Positions 35,101 to 45,196 of a stretch of DNA of 64,000 nucleotides are shown here, in pieces. The notes beneath the pieces are model-generated. The model worked only from the letters and a program-made list of their open reading frames with translations, was not told the DNA's origin and ran no database searches. Origin of the DNA: Stropharia rugosoannulata (lineage: Eukaryota > Basidiomycota > Agaricomycetes > Agaricales > Strophariaceae); NCBI GenBank assembly GCA_028532985.1, contig JANCIK010000007.1:1612001-1676000 (forward strand), written 5' to 3'. Numbering within the stretch: the first letter of the stretch is position 1; each line of letters opens with the position of its first letter. The position numbers and the translations under genes were made by a program.

Positions 35101-35242
35101 CCAGACCAGGCAGCACCTGTTCGAGTGCCCTCTGCTCAAACACTCTTACGACAGCGTTCCGACTTACCTCCCTATGCTTATCAAATTCTTGCAAGACAAT
35201 CCATCTGTCTTTGCCAACTCTCCTCCTGCTGGGGTTGGATAA
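32183..35242 (+). pseudogene. LINE ORF2 fragment: reverse transcriptase and RNase H
   Basis: The frame is open from the shared repeat to 35242. It has a LINE reverse transcriptase with AFDIAQFFPSLNH and the catalytic FVDDG (about 33360). A thumb region follows, then an RNase H domain with DAELVAICYAIVRAL and LFTDSLSAA (about 34570). The C-terminus has a Cys/His motif (YSCDCGVLLQTRQHLFEC) like the terminal zinc knuckle of I/Tad-type LINEs. The APE endonuclease is missing because of 5' truncation; the in-frame start at 32120 lies in unrelated sequence. It is almost identical to the ORF at 53585-57321 up to about 34230, and more diverged after that. Confidence 0.85.
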
Positions 35243-35697
35243 CAGCTTTGGAGGCCTTGCAGTGATTGTGATGATTGCCAGTTTTGGTCAGCTTCGGCAT
35301 TAATGGTGTGCACCCCATCAGCCTGTTCCCCGTCCTTAAATGGTGCATGATGAGTGAGTGTTGGGGCTTTCCAGGTCTCATCACCAGAAGGGGTTCAGAC
35401 AAAGCCTTTAGGTGCAGTGCATGGTGAACCATACTGAGTGCTTCGGCCATCACAGAGCAAAGGCCTCCTCTAGCTTTTCTGACATGACACGCCCTTCTGC
35501 ATGTCTCGTCCTTTTCTGATGCATTACCTGCTTAGCCTTGTTCCACGCGTTGTGTCTCACCCGGGGAGTATGTTTCCCTCTCTACTGTAGGTAGTATTCT
35601 GTGATGTATTTCGCAGCACGGACTGTGTTCGGACACTGCATAATAAATTGGTGCAAGCCATGATTCCAAAATAAATAAAAATAAAAATAAAAATAAA
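32183..35697 (+). mobile_element. LINE, 5'-truncated, with AAATA tail
   Basis: The LINE begins within ORF2 (after its endonuclease domain) and runs through the 3' UTR to a tail of AAATA repeats (35670-35697). The tail abuts a fragment of a Copia LTR. The 3' UTR (35243-35670) is shared with the copies at 58982-59410 and 41509-41883. No duplication could be matched because its left side abuts the shared repeat. Confidence 0.85.
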
Positions 35698-35894
35698 AGC
35701 AGACTGCTTACAGGCGCAGAGAGCGAACCTAACTCACACAGAGATGATGGTGGTAAGAGATGAAGAGGCATCTACACTAGTACATGCCTTATATACTACC
35801 ATAAGTGAGATTAACTATATATGGAGCATACTAAATATAGTATGCGATATCTAATCTACTGCTGATGGTCAGTCCAATCCTATGTAATCTAACA
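35696..35894 (-). repeat. Copia LTR, nearly complete, minus orientation
   Basis: Matches 60569-60772; only the first ~7 bases (TGTTGAA side) are lost to the LINE. It ends GTAATCTAACA on the plus strand and has a TATATA box. It is joined directly to an internal Copia sequence in the opposite orientation, so it came from insertion of one Copia element into another. Confidence 0.75.
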
Positions 35895-36967
35895 CACTGC
35901 TGCAGAACAACAGATGGGAAATTGTCGACTTGCCACCTGGTGCAAAGGCTATTGGTTCTGGTTGGGTTTTCAATGTCAAACGTCATGCAGATGGCACTGT
36001 GGAGTGCTACAAGACTTGTATCATTGCAAAGGGCTACAGTCAGCGTGCTACAGTCAATTACACCGAAGTCTTTGCTCCTACCTTCTGTCCAGCAACCTTG
36101 CACATGATACTGGTTATTGCAGAGGACCTTGAGCTATGCTCTGTGGACATTTCGTCTGCATTCACCAATGGTGACTTGGATGAGGACATCTACATGCTGC
36201 AGCCTGAGGGATTCCATGAAGGTGCACCAAACAAGGTCTGCAAGTTGTGCAAGTCACTTTACAGTGTCAAGCAGTCAGCTAGGCAATGGAACACAAAGTT
36301 ACACTCTGTTCTCACTGATATGGGTTTCAAGCATGTGGAAGCAGACAGGTCAGTGTACATCTACTCAGATGGCACAGTTTGCATTTTCGTGCCTATCTAT
36401 ATTGACGACATCATGGTTGTATCCAAATCAACTTCATCCATTGACCGTTCTGTGAAGCAACTCAGTGAATGCTTCAAATGCAGGGATCTCAGTGCAATGG
36501 AGTTTCTACTAGGTGTTGGCATTACCAGGGATTGCAGCAAACACAAGATTTCGCTTCACCAGTGCCAGTTCATTCTGGACATGCTCGAACGTTACAGTAT
36601 GCAAGATGCAATTCCTGTTACCACTCCTATGTCAGCTGGCACCGTCCTCACTTGTGCAATGGCACCTAGCAGTTCTGACAACATTGAGTTCATGGGAAGC
36701 ATTCCCTACCTCAGCGCCATTGGTTCCCTTCAGTATCTTGCCACAATGACACGTCCTGACATTGCACACACTGTGTCCTATCTTGCACTCTTTAACAGCA
36801 ATCCTGGACCGCAGCATTGGACAGCAGTCAAGCACTTGTTCAAGTATCTGAAAGGAACACTTGAGTACAAGTTCGTTTACTCTGGTTTGCTTGGTACAGA
36901 TCTGTTGACAACTCACTGTGATGCTGCACACAGCGACTGCAAGGACACTGGGCGCTCTACAGGTGGA
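35895..36967 (+). pseudogene. Copia pol fragment: reverse transcriptase to start of RNase H
   Basis: The frame reads from LLQNNRWEIVDLPPG through RT (AFTNGDLDEDIYM; YIDDIMVVSKS) to CDAAHSDCKDTGRSTGG, where it stops at a 15-bp remnant of the Copia LTR (36970-36985). It is closely related to the pol at 60815-63430, with several replacements (many of them Arg to Cys or Ser) and a missing part around AIAAAEDLE. It lacks the RNase H C-terminus. Confidence 0.8.
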
Positions 36968-36985
36968 TCAGTCTGCTTTCAACAC

Positions 36986-37991
36986 ATTTGGAGCAGAATG
37001 CTGATCTTGTTGAGTTGAGCATGTTGGTGTTTTCATCAATTGCAGAATGCGATGCAATGACTCCAACTTGGGTGTGGTACTGTCAGACTCGTCTTTCGAC
37101 ACCCTATCCGATGGTACTTGACTCAACTTGCTAGGACGAGCAGTTGGACTGGAATGCACATGCAATTTCCCAGAATGCGAATTGGGCAAAGTTGAGCACT
37201 TTGGTAAACTCAATGATTTCGCACCAGTGGTCGGTTTCTGCAAGTTGGGAGTAAGTGCATCTTGTTCTTCGTCAGACGACAAGTCAGATAGTGCTGGTCC
37301 CACCGAAGGAGGTGCAGTTGGTGCGTCCGAGTCATCAGTGTACAAGTCAGGCAAATAGGCAGCAGTTGAATCCCCCCCAGAATCTGGCACATCTGAGAAG
37401 TGTGAAGGTGCTCCCTTTGGAAACAGGTTGATTGGTGAAGTGACCTTCAAACCAGGCAAACTGCGTTCGTCAAAGATAGCATGTTCAGAGATCACATACT
37501 TCTTAGTGGACAGATTGTAGTACTGCCAGCCTTTGTAGCCTGTAGGATAACCAACGAAGATGCACTTCTCAACATGTGGTTGCAGTGACTTGCATTTGTC
37601 TCTCTGCACAAAGATGTACGCAGCACAACCAAAAACACGGAGATGGCTCATATTGGGTTTCTTGCCATGCCATGCAGTGTAGGGCACAGAGTCAGTCAGA
37701 GATGACATAGGTAGCCTGTTCCACACGTGAATGTAAGCAAAAACTGCAAGTTGCCAAAACGAGAGTGGGAGCTTTGCCTCTACCAGCATTGCAGTGACAT
37801 GCTCAGCAATAGTGCGATTGGTGCATTCAGCAACACCATTCTGCTGAGGCTGATTGCATGTGCTATGGCACCTGTGAATGCCGCATTGCTCCATAAATCG
37901 TATGAACTCATTTGACATGTATTCACCAGCCTTGTCATCCTGCATTGCCTTGATTTTCGCATTCAGCTGATTCTCTGCATATGCCTTGTAC
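36986..37991 (-). pseudogene. Copia pol fragment: integrase C-terminus and linker
   Basis: Minus-strand frame from the integrase (AGEYMSNEFIRF, CNQPQQNGVAECTNRTI) through the conserved SYVPYTAWHGKKP-like region and CIFVGYPTGYKGW, then a Ser/Pro-rich linker. It ends at a remnant of a Copia LTR at 36970. Its 5' side is interrupted by the foldback element at 37992 and resumes at 39066. It resembles 60058-60568 and 62640-63430. Confidence 0.8.
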
Positions 37992-39059
37992 TATGGCTGT
38001 CCATGTGAGGAAATATTCCGCAAGAATGTTTTGAGAAATCTTGTGCCCGCGGAAAAACTCGCCATGTGCACGAGAGTTATAACACACTGCACGGAAAAGT
38101 TAAAGCATGCGCGAAAGTTTTCGAGCTTGCACGGAAAAACTTAGCATGCGCGAAAAATAGTTCAAGGTGAAATATGACCTGTGCGGATTTTCTAAAGTCA
38201 TTTCTGTGTGCACGGAAATACTTGTACGGTGCGCGGAAAAGTTTGCAAAGTTGCGTGAAAGTTTTGAGAATTAAGGTTTACTAGTGTGCTGTGCTGCCGT
38301 GCTTAGATAATTGATGTGAATGGCAGAACGCCAGCATGCTGAATGAGAGAATTCACACGGGTTTCCATCCATGAAATGTTGCCTGCTGTCTGGCCTACTA
38401 CTGAAGTAGAACACTCTCAAAATGCACAAAATAGTTAAGTAAGTCAATGATATAGTTGGGAATACATTTTAATGCTTGGGTAGAACTGATAAGACCTGGG
38501 TATTGTTTGAATGCCTAAATTCCGATGTAACCACCTCATATCTAAGTATTATTGGGCAAAAACACAACATCTCAGAACAAAAATACCTGTCTAAAGTCAT
38601 TATTGGTGTTTTAAATTGTATAAATGACACAATACAGCTGATTTTCATGCATAGTGACGGAAGTGCAGGCGGAAGTTCATGGATGGAAACCCGTGTGAAT
38701 TCTCTCATTCAGCATGCCGGCGTTCTGCCGTTCACATCAATTATCTAAGCACGGCAGCACGGCACACTAGTAAACCTTAATTCTCAAAACTTTCACGCAA
38801 CTTTGCAAACTTTTACGCGCACCGTACAAGTATTTCCGCGCACACAGAAATGACTTTAGAAAATCCGCGCAGGTCATATTTCACCTTGAACTATTTTTCG
38901 TGCATGCTGAGTTTTTCCGTGCAAGCTCGAAAACTTTCGCACATGCTTTAACTTTTCCGCGCAGTGTGTTATAACTCTCGCGCACATGGCGAGTTTTTCC
39001 GCGGGCACAAGATTTCTCAAAACATTCTCGCGGAATATTTCCTCACATGGACAGCCATA
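37992..39059. mobile_element. 1.07 kb foldback/MITE element with 6-bp duplication
   Basis: Inverted arms of about 383 bp (37992-38374 and 38677-39059) enclose ~300 bp of unique DNA. Termini are TATGGCTGTCC..GGACAGCCATA, and TTGTAC is duplicated on both sides (37986-37991 and 39060-39065). The insertion splits a Copia integrase frame. The arms are full of GCGCGGAAA words, and most differences between arms are C/T or G/A at CG dinucleotides. No protein is encoded. TATGG termini and 6-bp duplications match the element at 21190-26645. Confidence 0.88.
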
Positions 39060-39065
39060 TTGTAC

Positions 39066-40142
39066 ACCTTGAATGCATTGAATGCGTCCGACTTGCGCTT
39101 CAGGAACATGACAGCATGCAGGTGAGTGCAGTCGTCAATGAATGTGATCCAGTAGTGATGTCCCTCAGGCGTAGGCACTGAGAGCAGACCATGCAAGTCA
39201 GAATGCACCAATTCAAGTGGTTTCGTCGATTTGCGAGTTGAGCTCGGAAATATGCCAGACGTCATCTTGCCAGCTAAGCATGGTTCGCAAATCGGATCTG
39301 GCTGCTCTTTTGACATTACAAGCATGCCAGTGACCAGACCCTTGGAAAGCAGCTTGTTGATGTGTGCATGGCTGTGATGTCCGCAACAACAATGCCAGAG
39401 CTCTGCATTGAGGGGTAGAGTGGACGACAACGAAGCAGAGCATGCAGATTCGCAAATGGGACGTGTGAGACCATCCAGAATGGCAGAGTGCGATGAGACA
39501 TGCAAGCAGGTTGTTGCACAACTTGGGGACATGCAGAACATGTTTGATGACTACTGCATTTGCTTTCTTGCCATTGATGACTGGGTGGAACACCACATTG
39601 CCAACACCCGCAGAGTAGACAATAGAATCATCTGCAAGACAAATTGGGACACAGTGAGGTTTGTACTCCACAATCCAGTCTCGGTGAGGTGTCATATGGC
39701 TAGTTGCACCTGTATCTGTGAGCCAGTTGAAATCATTGCCTTGTGCGTCACCTGTAGCAAGTGCAGATGCAAAACCTGCATACTCGATGATTTGCAACGT
39801 CTCCTCTGCTGGGTGCGAAGCAGAGTGTGCCATTTGAACAACAGCTGCCAGAGTCGACCACATGCTAACTGGGTCATGCAGAATGTGAGTCAAGTGTGAT
39901 TTCAGCTTGTTCTGAACATGACTGTGGATGTAGCCAGCAGCAGCAGTCAACTTGCTTGTCCACATGTTGTGTGCCTTGATCTCAGCCATAGACAGCGTGA
40001 GAGAGAGCACAGGACGCTTGCATTCACCAGTAACCAGATGCCATAGCTCCTGAGAGCATAACCATGCTTTCATGTTGCAAGACCAGAGTTGGTAGTTGGC
40101 AGTGCTCAGTTTGTCAAACTGAGGTGTTGCAAAGAAACTCAT
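39066..40142 (-). pseudogene. Copia gag, protease and integrase N-terminus
   Basis: Frames 39213-40142 and 39017-39541 (minus) give gag (start MSFFATPQFDKLSTANY), a retropepsin motif (DTGATSHM), the pre-integrase zinc region (LWHCCCGHHSHAHI...CEPCLAGK) and the integrase start (LVHSDLHG, FIDDCTHLHAV). A frameshift separates the two near 39540. The integrase is then split by the 37992-39059 insertion. A tail of leader sequence (40143-40326) matches 58230-58413. It belongs to the same family as the Copia copies at 57.7-60.6 kb and 60.6-63.4 kb. Confidence 0.8.
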
Positions 40143-40326
40143 AGTTGCAGGTGAAGCGAAGTGGTGATAGATGTGATGTGGTATGAGGTGATAGCTAAGA
40201 ATGGCGCAAACAATATGACAAAGTTGTGAGACAAGCTGGGCTGAAATGCACGAGCAGCTGGCAGAACACTTGAGGTATCACAATTAGGCCGAGTTGAGCA
40301 CTTGCAGTAAAACATCGATTGCACGA

Positions 40327-40596
40327 TGTTAGAAACAGCTCGTCACTGTTGCTGAGATAGGGGCCTGGACAGGGGGTGTACGGCACACTGCTGGTGTTGC
40401 AGGTGCAAGGGGTCGTCCAAACAGAATCGACTAACCGGCCATCCTGGTGTGGGAATGGACACAAAGCGCCTGGGCTCAGGCGTGCAAGGGAAGAATGTGT
40501 GTATTCTGGTCAAGATCTAATTTAGGATACATCGTGATGGTAAGCTTTGTATGTACATGTTAGCACCGGAAGTCCATGAACACGTGATATTCAACA
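40327..40596 (-). repeat. LTR of a gag-only Copia element
   Basis: The 270-bp unit reads TGTTGAATATCACG...GTTTCTAACA on the minus strand and is preceded there by the purine run CCACGGGTGGGAG (a PPT). It therefore fits a 3' LTR of the gag remnant at 40756-41508. It cuts the neighbouring Copia leader at 40326. Confidence 0.55.
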
Positions 40597-40755
40597 CTCC
40601 CACCCGTGGAAATGGACCATGAAGAGAATGATAAAACAGGGAAAAGGAAAAGAAAGGGAGAGGATAACACATCAAGCAGACTAAAACAACACTAACTTGG
40701 ACCAATGCTAGGGGCTGCCAAGCTCCCACCGAATCTGGTAAGTCCTGCAAGAAGG
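40597..40755 (-). other. 3' untranslated part of the gag-only Copia remnant
   Basis: Lies between the gag stop and the LTR and contains the PPT next to 40597. No coding content was recognised. Confidence 0.45.
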
Positions 40756-41508
40756 CTAAATGGCGAGTAAAGGACAGCCCGATGATTGAGCATAATGTGC
40801 ATGATGGTGAAACTTGTCATCGTCTGAGCTTGATTCTTGCTCCTGGGAATCGTTGTAGGCACATCGGACTGCCTGCTTACGAGCACCTTGAAGAACAAGA
40901 TCCTTGATGGCTGTAGGCATGTCGCAAACACAAAGACGGGAGATGTGACCATCACGTCCACAACAATGGCAGCTGTTACCGTTGTCCTTGTTGCACCAGG
41001 TGAACTTGCCTTCCTGAAAACCGTCAGTTGCAGGTTCTTGACGCGGTTTGGAACCCTCGGCTCCAGATCCCCCACCAAATCTCCCACCAGATTGGGTAGC
41101 TAGTGCAACGTTGGTTGGTTCAGCTTTGACATACTCCGAAACACTGCTAGCTGAGCCAAGAAGGATGGTTTTGATGGTGTCAAGGGTAGGTTCGTCCCTT
41201 TGAGAGAGAATGGAGGTGCGGACAGGGTGATAGGAGGAGTGGAGATGACGAAGGATGTGGTCACCAATTGCAGTGTCAGAGACAGTCTCGCCAAGGTTCT
41301 TGAGTGAGTCGAAGGCAGCATTGACAGCATGGATGTAGAACTCCATGGGGCGGGCAATATCATGCTGAATGGCATCAATGGCATCCTGGGCTGCAATGCA
41401 GCGGCCTATGGTAGATTGGGTAAAGTGCTTCTTGAGTGCAGACCAGGCCTCAGTAGTGGATTTGATCCCCTGGATGCAATAGTGTTGATCTGGCTCCATA
41501 GCTCCGCG
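40756..41508 (-). pseudogene. Copia-type gag remnant with zinc knuckle
   Basis: Minus-strand frame with the UBN2-like gag pattern (TTEAWSALKKHF; later FYIHAVNAAFDSLKNLGE and ILRHLHSSYHPV), then a Gly-rich stretch. A knuckle-like CHCCGRDGHISRLC follows, and the tail is acidic. It ends at 40756 without protease or RT, so the element was gag-only or lost its pol. The N-terminus is cut where the 3' UTR of a LINE adjoins (about 41509), without any A-rich tail between them. Confidence 0.7.
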
Positions 41509-42059
41509 CTGCGAAATACATCTCAGAATACTACCTACAGTAGATAGGGAAACATACTCCCTGGGTGAAATGCAACACATGGAACAAGGCTAAGCAGGTA
41601 ACGCATCAGACAAGGTCTAGACACATAAAAGGACATGTCATGACAGAAGAGCTAGAGGAGGCTCCTTACTCTGTGATGGCCGAAGCACCCAGTATGGTTC
41701 ACCATGCACCGCACCTAAAGGCTTTGTCCGAACCCCTTCTGGTGATGAGACCTGGAAAGCCCCAACAGTCACTCATCATGCACCATTTAAGGACGGGGGA
41801 CAGGCTGGTGGGGTGCATGCCATTACCGCCAAAGCTGACCAAAACTGGCAATCATCACATTCACTGCAAGGCCTCCAAAGCTGTTATCCAACCCCAGCAG
41901 GGGGAGAGTTAGCAAAGACAGATGGATTGTCTTGCAAGAATTTGATAAGCATAGGGAGGTAAGTCGGAACACCATCGTAAGAGTGCTTGAGTAGAGGACA
42001 CTCAAACAGATGTTGCCTGGTCTGGAGTAGGACCCCACAGTCACAGGAGTACTTTTCGT
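41509..42059 (-). pseudogene. LINE 3' end, separated from its 5' part by the Ty3 insertion
   Basis: Minus strand: the last 58 codons of ORF2 (42059-41884, with CDCGVLLQTRQHLFEC) followed by the 3' UTR shared with the other LINE copies. The UTR stops short of the usual tail. It is the downstream part of the LINE at 53585-57674, because both break points carry TCGT next to the Ty3 LTRs. Confidence 0.85.
42056..42059. repeat. Target-site duplication of the Ty3 element, left
   Basis: TCGT, repeated at 53585-53588. Confidence 0.75.
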
Positions 42060-43024
42060 TGTGAGGGGCTGGGGCTGGCCCCTCGTGAAAACATGAAAAA
42101 CCATAAGGTTCAGAACATAGATACACAAGAAGCGACATATCCGCCATAACGATCGGAAACTACTATCGGAAACTGAAGGAACAAGAAGAAGCACGAAATA
42201 TGAAGTCTAAGATATGAAGATGCAAGTTTATTCGAAGATATGAAATATGTACATGATGAAACAAGAAGACAAGCACAAGGAAGACTCAAGATGTTATTAC
42301 AACTCAATGGCAGATCAAGAAAGATAACAGCATCAGAGCAATATTGGACTTCTGATGCCGACAACATCAGATCAATATTAACAATCTGATGTAACTATGG
42401 ACCCACAAGGGAGTCAATCACATGGAAATACTCGTACATACGACATGGGACAAATATGGCAACGGATTCCGACGATATGCAGGGGTTTCCGACGACATGC
42501 AAGCGTGTGGTAGCAGAAAGCAGAAGTATCTCGATACAAACACAAGGGACATAGGTGTGGAAAGAGGGTCGGAGGAGATGTGTGTTTAGGGGAGAACATG
42601 GAGTTGATCCGGTCGCAGGAAGATCTCTTGTGCTTGGGCTTGGTTTCCGAAGATAAGGATATTTGTGGCCAAGATATGAAGCATGCTGTAGTGCAGCATG
42701 GTTTCCGACGAGATAAAGTCAGCACGGGCGGTCGGATCTTCGTGGATGGATATGGTACGATCTGGGCATGGCAACCAGACGGGTATTTAAGGAGTAGAAT
42801 ATCTCTGTACTTCTCCAGCTTCCTTCAGGGTTAAATTCTACCTACACACACCATACCAGTTCACATCGGAAACCGTTGTTTAAACCTCGTATACTGGAAG
42901 CTCCTTGTTTTAAAACAAGTAAAACCTTTTCAACGTGCTATCGTTGTACACACGTTGCCTTCGCACATTGTGAACTTTAGAGACAGGCTTTTCAGACCAG
43001 TCCAACCCAACTTCGCACCTCACA
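42060..43024 (+). repeat. 5' LTR
   Basis: 965 bp, TGTGAGGGGC...GCACCTCACA, with a TATTTAAGG box near 42784. Six exact TCGGAAA/TTTCCGA heptamers lie near 42153, 42166, 42486, 42643, 42702 and 42865. Confidence 0.93.
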
Positions 43025-43045
43025 ATGTGGAGCCCACCGCAAGGG
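43025..43045 (+). promoter_or_regulatory. Primer binding site
   Basis: TGGAGCCCACCGCAAGG starts 2 nt after the LTR; identical in the other copy. A tRNA ending GGGCTCCA would pair with it. Confidence 0.6.
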
Positions 43046-43433
43046 TCTACAGTTCACAATAGATCCGTCTGTTCCAGACTGTCGGATAACTCGTCAACTT
43101 GCTGCAGAATTTGCTATACCCCTACAACCTCCTGAAGCGCCCATCAAGAGAAGAAGGAAAAGACCAACACTGTCAGGAAGCCAAATATCTTCAGTACTCA
43201 GCCATATATCGGAAATGGATCACGGAATTGAAGCAAACCCTTTTGAAGTTCAAACCATGGCCCCCAAAGTCAAACCTTACCCAAATCGCAACTCAAAAGA
43301 TGCTCCATTGTTTACAGGACCCACTACTCCTTTACATCGATACCTAGAGGACATCGAGGAATTATGCAAAGACAGGGGAGACACATCGGATATCACACGG
43401 ATTACAAAAACCCTGTGGTATGTGGATTACTGA
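43046..43433 (+). pseudogene. Ty3 gag N-terminal segment ending in TGA
   Basis: The frame is open from the leader through a basic patch (KRRRKRP) and MDHGIEANPF to KTLWYVDY, then TGA at 43431-43433. The same frame goes on as the main gag. The other copy has exactly the same stop. I cannot fix the true start codon; the frame shows no stop up to the PBS. Confidence 0.6.
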
Positions 43434-44249
43434 TACCACGAAACATGGAAGAATATTCTAGATGAAAACAAATCCTGGAAGGAGAATAAACAAATATTAC
43501 TGGAATATTTCCCTGGGTTGGATTCGCTCTACAAATACTCAGTCAACGATCTGCATAAATTAATACAGAAGTTTTCGAGCAAACCCATGGATAATCAAGA
43601 ACTTTTAGCAGAATATCATTGTGAATTCATGATTATAGCTACTTATCTGGAGAAGGAGCAATTATCATCAAGAGACGACATCAACAGAAACTATGTTCTA
43701 GGTCTTCCAAAAGAATTCAGGGCGAAGGTTCTTACTCAATTAACGGCTGAAGACCCGAAGCAGAAACCGGGCCTGGTTCATGATTATCTTCAAGTTAATC
43801 GAGCAGCTCGATATGTTCTTCAAGATAATGCTTATTCTGATAGGTATGGCCTTGAAGACACACCTCGTGAACGGACGAAAACCGAAGAAACTGCTCTTGA
43901 GCTCATGCTAAGGAAAATGACATCGGAATTAGGATCAATAAAGATGTTTATGCAAGGCCAACCTAATACATCTTTTCCGACGCAAGAAAGACCTATGTAT
44001 CATTCCACTCCGCGCTACGCCCCTGGTTGCTTGTTTTGCGGAGACATTAATCATATTATGAGGTCTTGCAACTTGCCGGATGAATTTATAAACAAGGGAA
44101 TCATCAAACAAGGACCGAATGGTAGATTCACAATGGCTAACAGCGACTGGATCAATGGAACTGGAACAATAAAAGAAAGGATTGAAAACATCCTCAAACT
44201 GCAACATGCTCGAGATGTACCCCTCACCTGTCGCCAGCTACCACGATGA
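43434..44249 (+). CDS. Ty3 gag main segment with CCHC knuckle
   Basis: Capsid-like region followed by CLFCGDINHIMRSC. It ends early, after HARDVP, through a one-base loss in a C run (TACCCCTC here, TACCCCCTC in the other copy). The rest of gag continues in the overlapping frame from 44246. Confidence 0.8.
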   Translation, partial: YHETWKNILDENKSWKENKQILLEYFPGLDSLYKYSVNDLHKLIQKFSSKPMDNQELLAEYHCEFMIIATYLEKEQLSSRDDINRNYVLGLPKEFRAKVLTQLTAEDPKQKPGLVHDYLQVNRAARYVLQDNAYSDRYGLEDTPRERTKTEETALELMLRKMTSELGSIKMFMQGQPNTSFPTQERPMYHSTPRYAPGCLFCGDINHIMRSCNLPDEFINKGIIKQGPNGRFTMANSDWINGTGTIKERIENILKLQHARDVPLTCRQLPR

Positions 44250-45196
44250 TGTTTTCCTGTACTACGGCTGAAACCTTGTTTAATTCTTCCAGTAAACTCG
44301 AAGAAGTCGACGAAGAAATCGGTGAGGTTTATCTGAAGACAAGGTCTTCGCCCCAAGACAAACCTGGACCAGGCAAAAACTCATCTGCTTATGAAAAAGT
44401 TCCTGAAGTCGTGATTGCCGAAAGGAAATCGGAAAAGACAATACCAGAAGCACATGTAAGATTTGAACTGGCTAAAGGACCCCAGTACCGATTCACCTCA
44501 GGAGCGGAAAATCTGGATCTTCTTAAGAAAGTCATATCAAAATCTTTGGATGCAGAAATTACTATTTCTCAAAGAGAGTTGTTGGCTATTTCTGGAGAAC
44601 TTCGGAAATATTTCAAGGAAACAACTACACCAAAGAGAATTCCGACGGTTAGCTATGTCCATGGCGAAGAAAATGAAGGGTCTTATGTGCTACAATTTGC
44701 TTCAGAAAATGGGCCATCAGATAGAGTCCTTTTGACGGCTTCTCCCCTTATGAAACTCAGGGTGATACCCGCGTTGCTAAACGGTGAATTCACGGCGGAA
44801 TGTGTCTTGGACCAAGGATCGGAAATCATGGCAATGGACAAGCGCATATGGAGAAAACTGTCCCACAATATAAACCCAGAAAGGAAAATATATATGGAGT
44901 CTGCCAACACGGAATTATCACAAACAGATGGAATGTGCGAAAACCTTAAAATCACTATTGGAAGCCTTGAACTCTATTTTCAAGTACATGTCGTGGATAA
45001 AGCCCCTTTTCAAGTTCTGATAGGACGACCGTTCTTTGTGTACACTGGGTGCACTACTAGGGATTATACAAATGGCGACCAGGAAATTACTTTGACTTGC
45101 CCCAACACGCAAAAGGTGGTTACTATTCCAACTCAGCCCAGGAACAAGGTTTCCGAAAAAGAGTTAGCGGATTTTCCAGAATCCCGACTGAATTAA
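44246..45196 (+). CDS. Ty3 gag C-terminus and aspartic protease
   Basis: 316 codons: an acidic/charged gag tail, then the retropepsin-like domain with VLDQGSEIMAM (about residue 189) and VLIGRPFFVYTG. Here gag tail and protease share one frame, unlike the other copy, which has a break after SDRVL. It overlaps the start of the RT frame by about 100 bp. Confidence 0.75.
   Translation: MMFSCTTAETLFNSSSKLEEVDEEIGEVYLKTRSSPQDKPGPGKNSSAYEKVPEVVIAERKSEKTIPEAHVRFELAKGPQYRFTSGAENLDLLKKVISKSLDAEITISQRELLAISGELRKYFKETTTPKRIPTVSYVHGEENEGSYVLQFASENGPSDRVLLTASPLMKLRVIPALLNGEFTAECVLDQGSEIMAMDKRIWRKLSHNINPERKIYMESANTELSQTDGMCENLKITIGSLELYFQVHVVDKAPFQVLIGRPFFVYTGCTTRDYTNGDQEITLTCPNTQKVVTIPTQPRNKVSEKELADFPESRLN

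Noticed and set aside
36968..37018. Last codons of the Copia frame 35930-37018 as a genuine C-terminus
   Set aside because: After GRSTGG the frame runs through an LTR remnant and an inverted Copia fragment, so the tail is not RNase H.
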